DNA of 64,000 nt from Bacillus sp. FJAT-52991 (GCF_037201805.1 NZ_CP147404.1:2566001-2630000); one strand, 5' to 3'. Counted from the first letter of the stretch, positions 35,953-46,010 are shown. Notes: a model not told the origin generated them from the sequence alone. Translations and numbers: made by a program.

Positions 35953-37662
35953 TTATCTATTTAAAAAAGCTAAGAAATCTGCTTTACTGTACGTGTTGAT
36001 GACCGTTTCTGGACGAAGCCATCCTTTTCGTCCAGCTTTCACACCAATATCCATAAAATCGAGATGCTCGATCGCATGAGCATCCGTATTGATCATCACC
36101 TTTACCCCGGCATCCTGTGCTTGACGAAGATGCTCAGCACATAAATCCAGTCGATGAGGATTCGCATTTAATTCAAGAGCTGTGTTCGTTTCCTTCGCCA
36201 GTTGAATCAGCATCTCCATATCCACATCATAGCCATCTCGGCGACCGATAATTCTGCCTGTTGGGTGAGCAATCAAATCAACATGTGGATTGCTTAACGC
36301 CGTTTTTAAACGTTCCATAATCACCTCTCGCGGCTGGGAAAAACTAGAATGAATCGAAGCAATCACAAAATCGAGCTCGCTTAATAACTCGTCATTATAA
36401 TCTAATGTCCCATCTGGCAAAATATCCATTTCAATACCTGATAAAATTTCAATATCATCATATTTCTCGTTCAAACGTCGAATTTCTTCGTTTTGCTTTA
36501 ATAGCCGTTCAATCGATAACCCATTAGCTACTTTTAAATAACGAGAATGATCTGTGATCGCCATATATTCATATCCTTTGGCCCGGCATGCCTCAATCAT
36601 TTCTTCAATCGAATTGGCCCCATCTGACCATGTCGTATGCATATGAAGGTCGCCTTTCATCTGCTTCTCACTCAGCAAGCTTCCTTCTTCTGTGAATTGT
36701 TCAACCTCTGTGCCATCCTCTCTAATTTCAGGCGGAATCCATGGCAAACCAAAGTGATGGTAAAAATCCTCCTCAGAATGAAACGTTTTTGTTTCACCTG
36801 TTTCGTTATTTTCTACCCCATACTCACTTATTTTCTCTCCGCGATCTTTCGCTAGTTGACGCATGCGAACGTTATGGTCTTTCGAGCCAGTGAAATGATG
36901 AAGAGTAGAGGCAAATTCTGCTTCCGTCACGATTCGAAAATCAACAGAAACGTCCCATTCCCCATCGAGAACAACTGATACTTTTGTATCTCCACCAGCA
37001 ATAATTTCTTTAATACTTGATAACTCCAACAGTTGCTCTTTCACTGTAGCGGCTTCTTTTGTAGCGATGATAAAATCTAAATCCTTGATCGTTTCCCGTA
37101 GACGACGCAAACTACCTGCTCGAGAAAGCTTGGCAATTTCTCTAATGGACGCTAGCTCTGCTTCAATCGACTCAGCTACGGTTAACATATAGGAAATCGG
37201 CAGTCGTTCTGGTCGCTGTCCTACTTTAGCAATCGAAGCCAAAATCTTCTCTTCTGTTTTTGCCCCAAAACCAGCGAGACCTCTGACAAGATTGCTTTCA
37301 CACGCCGCTTTTAATTCATCAACATTGGTAATTTGAAGTTCCTTATATAGCTTGGCAATTTTCTTCCCACCAAGTCCCGGAAGTTGCAGCAACGGAATCA
37401 GGCCCGCTGGCACCTCTTCTTGAAGCTCCTCTAAAACGGTCGATTGACCGGTTTCTCGATATTCTTCAATCACCGCAGCGGTCCCTTTCCCAATCCCCGC
37501 AAGCTTCGTTACATCATCAATTTCGGTTAAACTTCTTTCATCATTTTCTAAGGCAGCGGCCGCCTTGCGAAACGCTGATATTTTAAAAGGATTATCGCCT
37601 TTTAGTTCCATGTATATCGCGATTTTCTCTAATAAACGAATAATGTCTTTCTTATTGATCAT
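35953..37662 (-). CDS. polX: DNA polymerase X family protein (PolX, with PHP domain)
   Basis: A gap-filling repair polymerase with 3'-5' exonuclease and AP-endonuclease activity in B. subtilis (YshC). The 569 residues have an N-terminal HhH/8-kDa region (LAGIGKGTAAVIEEY, LPGLGGKKIAKLY), a nucleotidyltransferase palm (AGSLRRLRETIKDLDFIIAT, holding the metal Asp pair), and a C-terminal PHP domain (DLHMHTTWSDG ... INTDAHAIEHLDFMD). It lies between mutS2 and cvpA as in the backbone. Confidence 0.95.
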   Translation of the reverse strand: MINKKDIIRLLEKIAIYMELKGDNPFKISAFRKAAAALENDERSLTEIDDVTKLAGIGKGTAAVIEEYRETGQSTVLEELQEEVPAGLIPLLQLPGLGGKKIAKLYKELQITNVDELKAACESNLVRGLAGFGAKTEEKILASIAKVGQRPERLPISYMLTVAESIEAELASIREIAKLSRAGSLRRLRETIKDLDFIIATKEAATVKEQLLELSSIKEIIAGGDTKVSVVLDGEWDVSVDFRIVTEAEFASTLHHFTGSKDHNVRMRQLAKDRGEKISEYGVENNETGETKTFHSEEDFYHHFGLPWIPPEIREDGTEVEQFTEEGSLLSEKQMKGDLHMHTTWSDGANSIEEMIEACRAKGYEYMAITDHSRYLKVANGLSIERLLKQNEEIRRLNEKYDDIEILSGIEMDILPDGTLDYNDELLSELDFVIASIHSSFSQPREVIMERLKTALSNPHVDLIAHPTGRIIGRRDGYDVDMEMLIQLAKETNTALELNANPHRLDLCAEHLRQAQDAGVKVMINTDAHAIEHLDFMDIGVKAGRKGWLRPETVINTYSKADFLAFLNR

Positions 37663-37740
37663 AATTTGTCACCATGCTTTCCAAATGACTATCTTCCTTA
37701 TATACTAGCAGAAAAGCTAGATAAAATAAAAACTTCTCTA

Positions 37741-38295
37741 CTAAAAAGAGAAGTTGTTCACATAACCCATTAGATCAAATGTTCTTAACGCTTCCGATAA
37801 ATATGGCGTATCATAAAGGATATAGTTGGAAATCGTTGATTGAGCAATCATATCTTGTACTCCATTCCCTGCAAAAAGGGCACCAATATAAAGCAAAACG
37901 AACAAAACGAGGTAAACTTCTGCAAACCCAAGAAGTCCTCCGCCAATTTTATTCACTTCCTTTATAATAGGAATTTGTGCGATGATATTGATGAAAGAAG
38001 CAAAGAGCGATAACGCAACTTTCACAACGAAAAACACCAAGATAAAAGCGATCGTCCCATAATAAAACGATTCAAAATGAGTTGGGATATATTGAAACAC
38101 GGGCGTATCCTCAATCGGCGGCATCGGAATCCATTGTAGCTTTGGTGCCACTTGTTCGCGCATCAAAATCGCCACAATGGCCGCAACAATCGAACTGACC
38201 ATATGGAATATTTGCAAAATAAAGCCGCGTTTTAATCCTATCGCAATCCCTGCTAATAAAAATATAAATAAAATGATATCGATCATAGAAGTCAA
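37741..38295 (-). CDS. yshB: CvpA-family membrane protein
   Basis: A 184-residue protein with four membrane segments; the N-terminal IDIILFIFLLAGIAIGLKRGF is typical of CvpA. E. coli CvpA is needed for colicin V export; the Bacillus role is unclear. It overlaps zapA by 4 bases (coupled), and the gene pair points at cell envelope or division. Confidence 0.85.
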   Translation of the reverse strand: MTSMIDIILFIFLLAGIAIGLKRGFILQIFHMVSSIVAAIVAILMREQVAPKLQWIPMPPIEDTPVFQYIPTHFESFYYGTIAFILVFFVVKVALSLFASFINIIAQIPIIKEVNKIGGGLLGFAEVYLVLFVLLYIGALFAGNGVQDMIAQSTISNYILYDTPYLSEALRTFDLMGYVNNFSF

Positions 38296-38552
38296 CCCTT
38301 TAATTTTTTTAGTTCTTCTTTCAACTGTTCCACTTCTTCTTGAAGCTTTAAATACTCATGGATGGTATTTACAGCCGTTAGTACAGCAATTTTATTTAAA
38401 TCTAGCATTGGATTCTTTACGCTAATCTCACGCATTTTCTCGTCTACCATATTGGCCACTTCACGAATATGGCTTTTCGATTCTGTACCGACAATAGTAT
38501 AATGATGTCCATGTATTTCTACTGTAATCCGAGTTTTTTCTTTATCTTGCAA
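38292..38552 (-). CDS. zapA: Cell division protein ZapA
   Basis: ZapA binds and bundles FtsZ filaments at the division site. The 86 residues have the small N-terminal domain RITVEIHGHHYTIVGTES followed by a long C-terminal coiled coil ending LQEEVEQLKEELKKLKG. It is divergent from rnhC; the 91 bases between them hold the promoters. Confidence 0.95.
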   Translation of the reverse strand: MQDKEKTRITVEIHGHHYTIVGTESKSHIREVANMVDEKMREISVKNPMLDLNKIAVLTAVNTIHEYLKLQEEVEQLKEELKKLKG

Positions 38553-38643
38553 TTTGAGTGGCCTCCATTCTAAAGAATCCTAACTGTTATCATACCACGA
38601 GTATTATTACGTGAAAAGTCGAAAGCATAAAGGAGCGTTCCAA

Positions 38644-39573
38644 TTGAATCATACTGTATTAAAAGTAACTGACCGTACTCTTGAAGAGATGAAGAAGCAT
38701 TACGCAGGGAGTGCTACTGGAAAATTACCTACGGGAGCTGTATTCTCTGCGAAAACGACCAATTGTTCCATCACAGGCTACCGCTCTGGCAAAGTATTAT
38801 TTCAAGGAACGGGAGCTGGTACTGAAGCCGCCCGCTGGAGTGGTGAAACAACCGCCGCTCCAAGCAAAAAAAAGAAAACAGCAGCGAACACACTACCAGC
38901 TGGCTTTCACTCGCTGTCAGTGATTGGCAGCGATGAAGTGGGAACGGGCGATTACTTCGGCCCCATTACTGTTGTTGCGGCATTTGTGAAAAAAGAGCAA
39001 ATTGCCCCTCTCCAAGCGATCGGTGTCCAAGACTCCAAAAACTTAACCGATTCGCAAATTATCAATCTAGCGAAGCAAATCGTCAAAACCGTTCCTTATA
39101 GTTTGCTCATTTTAAAAAATGAAAAATACAATGAACTGCAAATGCAAGGGATGTCACAAGGGAAAATTAAAGCATTGCTTCATAATCAAGCACTCATCAA
39201 GCTACACGAAAAAGTCTCACCTGACCGACCAGAAGCTGTGCTGATTGACCAATTTGCTGAAAAAACAACGTATTACCGTTACTTAAAAGAACAAAAACGA
39301 ATTTTCCAAAAAAACGTCTATTTCAGCACAAAAGGAGAAAGTGTTCATCTCGCTGTAGCCGCCGCTTCGATCATTGCTCGCTACGCGTTTGTCAAAGAAA
39401 TGGACAAACTGAGTAAAGAAGCCGGTTTTACTATTCCAAAAGGAGCAGGCAGTCAAGTCGATGTCGCTGCCGCCCGCCTCATTCAAGAAAAAGGCGAGGA
39501 GGCCCTCCTTCACTTCACCAAACGGCATTTCGCCAATACTGAAAAAGCGAAGCGACTGAGCAAGCGAATCTAA
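38644..39573 (+). CDS. rnhC: Ribonuclease HIII
   Basis: It cleaves RNA in RNA-DNA hybrids and R-loops. The start is the TTG at 38644 after AAAGGAGCG, giving MNHTVLKVTD like the B. subtilis protein; the upstream GTG frame has no binding site. The 309 residues have a TBP-like substrate-binding N-terminus with the Gly-rich segment TGYRSGKVLFQGTGAG, and the catalytic domain with GSDEVGTGDYFGP (first acidic pair), DSKNLTD, LIDQF and HLAVAAASIIAR. It is convergent with pheT, sharing a terminator. Confidence 0.95.
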   Translation: MNHTVLKVTDRTLEEMKKHYAGSATGKLPTGAVFSAKTTNCSITGYRSGKVLFQGTGAGTEAARWSGETTAAPSKKKKTAANTLPAGFHSLSVIGSDEVGTGDYFGPITVVAAFVKKEQIAPLQAIGVQDSKNLTDSQIINLAKQIVKTVPYSLLILKNEKYNELQMQGMSQGKIKALLHNQALIKLHEKVSPDRPEAVLIDQFAEKTTYYRYLKEQKRIFQKNVYFSTKGESVHLAVAAASIIARYAFVKEMDKLSKEAGFTIPKGAGSQVDVAAARLIQEKGEEALLHFTKRHFANTEKAKRLSKRI

Positions 39574-39633
39574 ATATGACGGGAGCTGAATTCTTTTAGT
39601 CTCCTATGCTTATCTTTGATCAGCACTAACACG

Positions 39634-39674
39634 AAAAAGCACTTCCACCAATACAACGGGGAAGTGCTTTTTTC
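39634..39674. terminator. Shared terminator of convergent rnhC and pheT
   Basis: AAAGCACTTCC (39636-39646) pairs perfectly with GGAAGTGCTTT (39660-39670), with A and T runs on the two sides. Confidence 0.9.
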
Positions 39675-39676
39675 GG

Positions 39677-42091
39677 TTAGCTTCGTAATTCTGCACCAGC
39701 TTTTTCTTTTAATGCCTCGAGAACACCGTTGTGGACTTTGACCACTTCTTCGTCCGTGAGTGTTTTCGCTGGATCTGAGTATGTTAATGTGAAAGCAACA
39801 GATTTCTTACCTGGTTCCATATGCTCCCCTTCATATAGGTCAAATACGCGAACCCCTTTCAACAACTCGCCGCCCGCTTCTTGAATCACCGCTTGTAGTG
39901 ATCCGGCTTCTATTTGGCGATCAACAACAAGTGCGATATCACGAGTAATCGATGGGAAGCGTGGAATTGGCTCGTAAGCAACCGCCTCTTTTTTCGCTCC
40001 AGACAGCAAGCTCAATTTCAATTCAAAGACATATGTTTCTTTAATATCGAGATCTTTCGCTTGCTGAGGATGCACTTGACCGACAAATCCGATAAACTGC
40101 CCATCTAATTCAATAGCAGCTGTACGTCCTGGGTGCATACCAGCCATTTCTGCTTTTTTATAGGCGATGCGTTTTTCTAAGCCAAGTCGAGCAAATAGAC
40201 CTTCTAGTACTCCTTTAGCTACGAAGAAGTCGACAGCTTTCTTTTCTCCTTGCCATGCATGTTCTTCCCATAGTCCCGTGATGGCACCAGCTACATGTTC
40301 TTCTTCAGAAGGCAATTCACCCTCTGCTTCTTTTAAGAAAACAGAACCGGCTTCATAAAGAGCCAATGAGTCGATTTGACGTGCATTGTTATAAGCAAGC
40401 ACTTCAAGCAATTGAGGAACAAGACTTAAGCGTAAGAATGCACGCTCTTCACTCATCGGCATCGCTAAAGCAACCGGCTCACGAGTTTCTAATGCATATT
40501 GTGTCGCTTTTTTCTCGCTTGTTAAAGAATAAGTGATCGCTTGATTTAAGCCTGCCCCTTCTAAATAACGGCGAACGACGCGGCGTGTTAATTGATAATC
40601 CGTTAATCTGCCTGGTTTGGACTCGCCTGTTGGCAGCGTTGTTGGCAAATGATCGTAACCATACATACGCGCCACTTCTTCCACTAAATCTTCAGGGATC
40701 GTGATGTCGCCGCGGCGAGTAGGAACTGTCACGATGAATTCACCGTTGTCCGTTTTCACTTCAAACTGCAAACGACGGAAAATATCTTCCACCTCGGATA
40801 CTTGTAACTCTGTACCAAGGACACGATTCAATTTTTCCATTGTGATCGAAACGACTTTCGGCTCTGCCGCCATTTCTCCTGCTACGACGCGGCCAGAAAG
40901 TACTTCTCCACCAGCTAGTTCCACCATTAATTGAGCCGCACGGTCAGCGGCTGCTTGCACACGATTCGGATCGACACCTTTTTCAAAACGAGCACTCGCT
41001 TCTGAACGGAGGCCATGATCTTTAGACGCTTGGCGAACACGCTGGCCGTCAAAATACGCAGATTCGATCAGAACCATCGTTGTATCTGCTTGCACTTCAG
41101 AATTGGCTCCACCCATCACACCAGCAATCGCTACTGGCTCTTGGCCGTTTGTGATCACTAAATGCTCAGCTGATAGTGTACGCTCAGCATCATCAAGTGT
41201 GACGATTTTTTCGCCTTCATTCGCACGGCGAACGACGATTTCTTTTGAGCCTAGACGATCATAATCAAAGGCATGAAGTGGTTGGCCGTATTCTAATAAA
41301 ATATAGTTCGTAATATCAACCACATTATTGTGCGGACGAATACCGGCAGCCATTAGTCGTGTTTGCAACCAAAGTGGAGATGGAGCGATTTTAACATTTT
41401 TAACGACGCGTGCGATATACATTGGGTTATCTTCCTTCGCATCAATACGAATTTGGATATGATCCTCTGCCTTTTCACTCACTTCGCTCACTTCAGTCGT
41501 AGGAAGCTTAACGTTTGTGCTAAGAATCGCCGCTACTTCATAAGCCACCCCTAACATGCTTAAGCAATCTGAGCGGTTTGGCGTTAACCCAAGCTCTAAC
41601 ACTTCATCATCTAAATTTAGTTGTTGAAGGGCATCTTCACCTGGTGTCACATCAGTCGGGAAGACGAAAATTCCTTCTGCAAATTCTTTCGCCACTAGCT
41701 TGCTTTCGATGCCCAGCTCTTGCAACGAGCAAATCATCCCATGCGATGCTTCACCGCGTAGCTTCGCTTTTTTAATTTTAAAATTACCAGGAAGAACAGC
41801 TCCGACTTTTGCTACAACAACCTTTTGTCCTTTATCGACGTTTGGTGCTCCGCAAATAATTTGCACAGGCTCTTCCTCACCCACATCGACTAAACATTTA
41901 TTTAATTTATCCGCATTAGGATGTTGTTCACGCTCAAGCACATGACCAACGACGACATTTTTAATCCCTTCGCCAAGGTGCTCAACACTTTCTACTTCAA
42001 TTCCGCTACGGGTAATTTTTTCTGCTAATTCTTTTGCTGGCATTCCGCCAAGATCAACGTACTCACTCAGCCATTTATATGAAACGAACAT
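39677..42091 (-). CDS. pheT: Phenylalanyl-tRNA synthetase beta subunit
   Basis: The 804 residues have the N-terminal tRNA-binding EMAP-like domain (about 40-155), B3/B4 editing domain ([18 protein letters not shown]), B5, the catalytic-like core and the C-terminal anticodon-binding fold ([20 protein letters not shown]). It forms an alpha2-beta2 enzyme with PheS, 19 bases upstream. Expression follows the Phe T-box. Length is normal. Confidence 0.97.
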   Translation of the reverse strand: MFVSYKWLSEYVDLGGMPAKELAEKITRSGIEVESVEHLGEGIKNVVVGHVLEREQHPNADKLNKCLVDVGEEEPVQIICGAPNVDKGQKVVVAKVGAVLPGNFKIKKAKLRGEASHGMICSLQELGIESKLVAKEFAEGIFVFPTDVTPGEDALQQLNLDDEVLELGLTPNRSDCLSMLGVAYEVAAILSTNVKLPTTEVSEVSEKAEDHIQIRIDAKEDNPMYIARVVKNVKIAPSPLWLQTRLMAAGIRPHNNVVDITNYILLEYGQPLHAFDYDRLGSKEIVVRRANEGEKIVTLDDAERTLSAEHLVITNGQEPVAIAGVMGGANSEVQADTTMVLIESAYFDGQRVRQASKDHGLRSEASARFEKGVDPNRVQAAADRAAQLMVELAGGEVLSGRVVAGEMAAEPKVVSITMEKLNRVLGTELQVSEVEDIFRRLQFEVKTDNGEFIVTVPTRRGDITIPEDLVEEVARMYGYDHLPTTLPTGESKPGRLTDYQLTRRVVRRYLEGAGLNQAITYSLTSEKKATQYALETREPVALAMPMSEERAFLRLSLVPQLLEVLAYNNARQIDSLALYEAGSVFLKEAEGELPSEEEHVAGAITGLWEEHAWQGEKKAVDFFVAKGVLEGLFARLGLEKRIAYKKAEMAGMHPGRTAAIELDGQFIGFVGQVHPQQAKDLDIKETYVFELKLSLLSGAKKEAVAYEPIPRFPSITRDIALVVDRQIEAGSLQAVIQEAGGELLKGVRVFDLYEGEHMEPGKKSVAFTLTYSDPAKTLTDEEVVKVHNGVLEALKEKAGAELRS

Positions 42092-42110
42092 ATTCTTTTT
42101 CCCCTCCTAA

Positions 42111-43145
42111 TTATTCATGTACCGAAAATTGTTTTAAAAAGCGAAGATCATCTGTGTAGAAAAGACGAATATCATCGATGCCGTATTTCAACATCGCAAT
42201 TCGTTCCGCTCCAATTCCGAAAGCAAAGCCAGTATATTTTTCAGAATCATAACCAGCCATTTCAAGCACGTTCGGATGCACCATGCCTGCTCCTAACACT
42301 TCAATCCAGCCAGTATGTTTACAAATATTGCAGCCTTTGCCGCCGCACATACAGCTGACATCGACTTCAACGGATGGCTCAGTGAACGGGAAGAAGCTTG
42401 GGCGCAAACGAATTTCACGATCCTCACCAAACACTTTCTTCATAAATGTTTCAAGCGTGCCTTTTAGGTCGCCCATGCTAATATTTTCATCGACCGCAAG
42501 ACCTTCAATTTGCATAAACTGATGGGAGTGTGTCGCATCATCGTTGTCGCGGCGGAAGACCTTTCCTGGACAAATGATTTTAACCGGGCCTTTTTCTGTA
42601 TTTTTTTCCATTGTTCGCGCTTGAACTGGAGACGTATGTGTACGAAGCAAAATGTCTTCTGTAATATAGAAAGAATCCTGCATATCACGTGCTGGATGGC
42701 CTTTCGGAAGGTTCAGCGCTTCAAAGTTATAGTAATCCTTTTCTACTTCTGGTCCTTCTGCCACGGAATACCCCATGCCAATAAATAAATCTTCAATTTC
42801 TTCTACTACTCGTGTCAGCGGATGATGATTACCCGTTTTTACTGGGCGGCCTGGAAGCGTAATATCCACTGTTTCCTTTGCTAGTTGTTCCTGAATGGCT
42901 TGTTGCTCTAATGTCGTTTGCTTTGCTTCAATCGCTGAAGCAATTGCTCCGCGCACCTCATTCGCGAGCGCCCCCATTTTCGGACGTTCTTCTGCTGATA
43001 ATTTTCCCATGCCTTTCAATACTTCTGTCACAGGTCCCTTTTTTCCTAAATAAGCGACACGAACGTCATTCAGCTGTTTTAAATCGGCGGCTGTTTCAAT
43101 TTGAGTCAGCGCCTCTGTTTGTAATTGCTTTAATTGCTGTTCCAC
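42111..43145 (-). CDS. pheS: Phenylalanyl-tRNA synthetase alpha subunit
   Basis: Catalytic subunit that charges tRNA-Phe. The 344 residues start with a coiled-coil tRNA-binding arm (about 1-85). The class II core follows, with motif 2 around [20 protein letters not shown], and motif 3 in [39 protein letters not shown] segment shows the Cys-rich insertion found in Gram-positive PheS. It is first in the pheS-pheT operon behind a T-box leader. Confidence 0.97.
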   Translation of the reverse strand: MEQQLKQLQTEALTQIETAADLKQLNDVRVAYLGKKGPVTEVLKGMGKLSAEERPKMGALANEVRGAIASAIEAKQTTLEQQAIQEQLAKETVDITLPGRPVKTGNHHPLTRVVEEIEDLFIGMGYSVAEGPEVEKDYYNFEALNLPKGHPARDMQDSFYITEDILLRTHTSPVQARTMEKNTEKGPVKIICPGKVFRRDNDDATHSHQFMQIEGLAVDENISMGDLKGTLETFMKKVFGEDREIRLRPSFFPFTEPSVEVDVSCMCGGKGCNICKHTGWIEVLGAGMVHPNVLEMAGYDSEKYTGFAFGIGAERIAMLKYGIDDIRLFYTDDLRFLKQFSVHE

Positions 43146-43189
43146 AGTGTAATTCCTCCTTTTTTTCTTGGCAAAAAGCGGTTAGGTAT

Positions 43190-43458
43190 AGTAAACACAA
43201 AAAAGCCCCGTCTCCCGAAAAGGGACGAGGCTTTGGTCGCGGTACCACCCTTATTAACATGCATCACACATGTTCACTTCATTGATGTAACGGTTCTTCA
43301 CCGGGGCATCTTTACGCATATGACGGTCCTGATGCCAGCTCAAGAGGTGAACTTCGCTTACCGTTTCATAAAAGTGCTTTCAGTCTTCGGCACTTTCTCC
43401 CTGAAAAAAACAACGTAAACTACTCTTCTCTATCATTGCCTTTTGCCTTATATAATTT
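43190..43458 (-). ncRNA. T-box riboswitch for tRNA-Phe (pheST leader)
   Basis: On the minus strand the leader has a Stem I region with specifier TTC (43351-43349) in GAAGTTCACC, matching the Phe codon. The T-box sequence GGTGGTACCGCG lies at 43249-43238. An intrinsic terminator follows, with AAAGCCTCGTCCC pairing to GGGAGACGGGGCTTT and then TTTTTT. Uncharged tRNA-Phe would stabilise the antiterminator and switch on pheS-pheT. Confidence 0.93.
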
Positions 43459-43464
43459 GTTCTT

Positions 43465-43494
43465 ATTATAGTACATTTTCACTCAAAAGTTCAA
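43465..43494 (-). promoter_or_regulatory. Promoter of the pheST T-box transcript
   Basis: On the minus strand TTGAAC (43494-43489), 18-base spacer, TATAAT (43470-43465). It overlaps the last bases of ysgA. Confidence 0.75.
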
Positions 43495-44258
43495 ACGTTT
43501 TTCAATAAATGCTTAAAATGATACAGCAAGATACCAGCCGCAACCGCCACATTTAGCGATTCACTGCTGCCGTATATCGGAATAAACACATTGCTTGTCG
43601 TCTCTCCTAACAGCGCCTCGTTCACACCACTGCCTTCATTACCAACAAGGAGAGCAAAGGAATCTTGTACTTCCGCTTCCCGATAATCAGTCGCTCGCTG
43701 TAAAGACGTGCCTAATACCGGAATTTGTTGATTTTTTAATTGTTGAATCGCTTCATCTAGAGGCATTTGAATCAGAGGTACATGAAAATGACTTCCTTGT
43801 GCTGATCGAAGCACTTTCGGATTATATGGATCGGCACAGCCCGCCCCTAAAATCACGCCATCGATACTAGCTGCATCAGCTGTACGGATCATCGTTCCAA
43901 TATTTCCTGGGTCTTGAACAGCATCGATCAATAAATACGTACGACCCGATAAGGAGTCAGGCAATTGGCGTTTACGACAAACCGCAAACACACCTTGATT
44001 CGTTTCCGTATCCGCCAGCTCCTTCGCAATTTCCGCTGTTATAATCGTCATTTCCACACCATCGACATTCCAATGTGCCGGTAAGGATAGATCTTCTGAA
44101 GCGATTAATTCCACCATTTCTTCTTTATGCTTCAAAGCTTCCTCGACCAAATGGAGCCCTTCCACCAAATAAAGTCCGGTTTTCTCTCGCTCTTTCTTCA
44201 AAAGCAACTTTTTCCACTGCTTCACCTGAGCATTTTTCGCTGATTGAATAAACTTCAC
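43491..44258 (-). CDS. ysgA: SpoU/TrmH-family RNA 2'-O-methyltransferase
   Basis: A 255-residue SPOUT-class methyltransferase acting on rRNA or tRNA. There is an N-terminal substrate-binding domain (about 1-95), then the knotted domain with motif 1 LIDAVQDPGNIGTMIRTADA, motif 2 ALLVGNEGSGV and motif 3 IPIYGSSESLNVAVAAGILLY. It lies between pheS and sspI as in B. subtilis. The exact modified base is not known. Confidence 0.9.
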   Translation of the reverse strand: MKFIQSAKNAQVKQWKKLLLKKEREKTGLYLVEGLHLVEEALKHKEEMVELIASEDLSLPAHWNVDGVEMTIITAEIAKELADTETNQGVFAVCRKRQLPDSLSGRTYLLIDAVQDPGNIGTMIRTADAASIDGVILGAGCADPYNPKVLRSAQGSHFHVPLIQMPLDEAIQQLKNQQIPVLGTSLQRATDYREAEVQDSFALLVGNEGSGVNEALLGETTSNVFIPIYGSSESLNVAVAAGILLYHFKHLLKNV

Positions 44259-44388
44259 TTCTTTCGCTCCTTTATAGGGGACAGACCCCCTTTTCGCTTT
44301 TTCGTTTCATTATAGCTTATTTTTTTCGCATATTAAATGGAAGAACAGGAGAAAGTAATATGGACAATGGTGAAAAGGAGCGATTTTG

Positions 44389-44595
44389 ATGAACTTTAAT
44401 TTAAGAGAAGCGGTTTTAAACAATGTTACTGGCAGTTCCCAGCAGCAATTAGAGCAAACGATTGTTGATGCCATCCAGCGAAATGAAGAGAAAATGCTTC
44501 CAGGTCTCGGTGTGCTATTTGAAGTGTTTTGGCAGCACGCGGACGCGCAAGAGAAACAACATATGCTACAAACCCTTGAAAACGGATTGAAATAA
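44389..44595 (+). CDS. sspI: Small acid-soluble spore protein SspI
   Basis: A minor SASP made in the forespore. The 68 residues ([20 protein letters not shown], then [22 protein letters not shown]) match SspI throughout. The start is ATG 44389, 8 bases after GGAG; a TTG directly before it is in frame but not needed. It faces away from ysgA and has its own terminator. Its presence marks the organism as a spore-former. Confidence 0.95.
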   Translation: MNFNLREAVLNNVTGSSQQQLEQTIVDAIQRNEEKMLPGLGVLFEVFWQHADAQEKQHMLQTLENGLK

Positions 44596-44601
44596 AAAGG
44601 A

Positions 44602-44640
44602 TAAAAACGATTCAGAGCAACTACTCTGGATCGTTTTTTA
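44602..44640 (+). terminator. Terminator of sspI
   Basis: AAACGATTCAGAG (44605-44617) pairs with CTCTGGATCGTTT (44624-44636) and is followed by T on the plus strand, 10 bases after the stop. Confidence 0.85.
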
Positions 44641-44686
44641 ATTTGAATGTGACGATAAAATTCTATTAACTTTGAGTCTCCATTGG

Positions 44687-44714
44687 CTCTTCACATGAAT
44701 ATAGTGTTGATGTA
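44687..44714 (+). promoter_or_regulatory. Conserved block upstream of the first LLLASVALEE gene
   Basis: Twenty-four of 28 bases match the block at 45177-45204, and both lie exactly 30 bases before the start codon of their paralogue. The core is GAATATAGT followed by TGATGTA. It probably holds the promoter -10 region of a sporulation sigma factor, but it does not match the SigK consensus cleanly. Confidence 0.5.
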
Positions 44715-44744
44715 TCCCAATAAAAAAGGAAAGGATGAAACGTT

Positions 44745-45041
44745 ATGTCTGCACCTGAACTACCAAGTAATATAGATATAAGCCGTCAGGAAGCGATCAA
44801 TTTATTATTAGCTTCGGTTGCCTTGGAGGAGCTGGCTCTCGCTCACGTAGTAAATGCAGAAGCGGAAAAAATTCAAAAGGTGGTGGGTACCCTTCCTCCC
44901 CATCTCACACATCCGCCTTCTGTACAAGATTTAATCAACATTAATAAAAGTGTGCAGAACACATTAAAAAAAGTCATCGCCAAAGAGTTGATACTATTAT
45001 TCAAATTAGAAGAAATCACAAAGATTCCTGAACATGATTAG
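44745..45041 (+). CDS. Probable spore-surface protein, LLLASVALEE helical domain (paralogue 1)
   Basis: A 98-residue protein preceded by GGAAAGGATGAAACGTT. After a short N-terminus, residues about 14-95 form one helical domain: RQEAINLLLASVALEELALA, then HVVNAEAEKIQKVVGTL, and a second part with VQDLININKSVQNTLKKVIA. I have seen similar segments in uncharacterised proteins of spore-forming bacilli but cannot name the family. The position after sspI, tandem duplication and nearby coat-like genes suggest a role at the spore surface (inference). It is nearly identical in sequence to the N-terminus of the next gene. Confidence 0.65.
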   Translation: MSAPELPSNIDISRQEAINLLLASVALEELALAHVVNAEAEKIQKVVGTLPPHLTHPPSVQDLININKSVQNTLKKVIAKELILLFKLEEITKIPEHD

Positions 45042-45049
45042 ATCACAAC

Positions 45050-45083
45050 ACCCCCTACACGATCACGTGTAGGGGGTGTTGGT
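45050..45083 (+). terminator. Hairpin between the tandem paralogues
   Basis: ACACCCCCTACAC and GTGTAGGGGGTGT form a perfect 13-bp stem with a six-base loop, 9 bases after the first paralogue. A strong T-run does not follow, so termination may be partial. Confidence 0.6.
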
Positions 45084-45176
45084 TATTAAAGGGGAAGGAG
45101 ATCGCGCTTCATTCAATTACCAGAAGAATATTTGTACAAGTTCTTTTCAATTTGGTTGTTTGTCCGTGTCCGTTCT

Positions 45177-45204
45177 CTCTTCAAACGAATATAGTACTGA
45201 TGTA
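45177..45204 (+). promoter_or_regulatory. Conserved block upstream of the second LLLASVALEE gene
   Basis: Same element as at 44687-44714 (24/28 identical), again 30 bases before the ATG. The conserved distance supports a promoter rather than chance. Confidence 0.5.
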
Positions 45205-45234
45205 AGACCAAAAAATTTTGAAAGGATGAAAAAC

Positions 45235-45978
45235 ATGTCAAAACCAGATTTATCGGGTAACTTATTTATCGAACGTAATGACGCCATCAATTTATTGTTA
45301 GCATCTGTTGCATTAGAAGAAATTGCTCTTGCTCACGTCGTCAATGCGGAAGCAGAAAAAATTCAAAAGGTGGTGGGTACCCTCAATCCCCCTATGACAT
45401 CCACGCCTTCTGTACAAGATTTAATCGACATTAACAAAAGTGTAGAGAGAACATTAGAAAAGGTCATCGCGAAAGAATTAGTCTTATTATTCAAATTGGA
45501 ACAGATTTTGGAAATTCCTGAGCAACCTCCTGGACCACCTGTAACAGGCTGTTCGTGCTCTGCTTTCTTTAATCAAGGAGACATTAGCGCTGTCTCAAAT
45601 AGAACCGGTTCAGATGTTCAAGGAAAAGCTGATCCTCTACGTCTCCGTTTCTGTGATCCTTGTGATAATCCTAAATTTAATGAAGTTTTACTGCACTTTA
45701 ACGCAAACGATCCTAACGAGGAGGACTTTACATTTAATGGATTTGTCACAAAAATAAATGCATGTGATCCAGATGCTAATACAATCGACCTAGATGGAGC
45801 CGGAGAAATTAATGGCGTACCTACTACCTTCCATTTAACAATTGCGAACGACCTAAGTGGTAACCAAGTCATCACATTCACTTTTACGCCAGTTGGAGGC
45901 TCTCCATTCACAGTAATACTTTCTCCTACTTCATCTAACCCAGATCAACGAGTAGATCTCAAACCGTGTGACCAGTAA
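45235..45978 (+). CDS. Probable spore-surface protein: LLLASVALEE domain plus Cys-containing C-terminal domain (paralogue 2)
   Basis: The start is ATG 45235 (MSKPDLSGNLF) after GAAAGGATGAAAAAC, the same arrangement as in paralogue 1; the longer frame is not needed. The 247 residues begin with the helical domain (about 15-95). A Pro-rich link EQPPGPPVTG follows, then a new C-terminal domain of about 145 residues. That part has cysteines in GCSCSAFF, RFCDPCDNP, NACDPD and the last LKPCDQ, with alternating polar/hydrophobic strands, so probably a beta-rich fold with disulfides. No known domain was recognised. Cys-rich ends are common in cross-linked spore coats. Confidence 0.65.
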   Translation: MSKPDLSGNLFIERNDAINLLLASVALEEIALAHVVNAEAEKIQKVVGTLNPPMTSTPSVQDLIDINKSVERTLEKVIAKELVLLFKLEQILEIPEQPPGPPVTGCSCSAFFNQGDISAVSNRTGSDVQGKADPLRLRFCDPCDNPKFNEVLLHFNANDPNEEDFTFNGFVTKINACDPDANTIDLDGAGEINGVPTTFHLTIANDLSGNQVITFTFTPVGGSPFTVILSPTSSNPDQRVDLKPCDQ

Positions 45979-46010
45979 ATACCTGCTTAATAAAAATGGG
46001 ACCTGCGCTT

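Noticed and set aside
42878..43285. 135-aa plus-strand ORF and overlapping frames near the pheS start
   Set aside because: Antisense to pheS and to the Phe T-box; its composition reflects the reverse of those sequences.
44330..44380. SigG promoter for sspI
   Set aside because: A GCATAT and a GTAATAT can be found but their spacing is too long for the consensus; not reported as a site.
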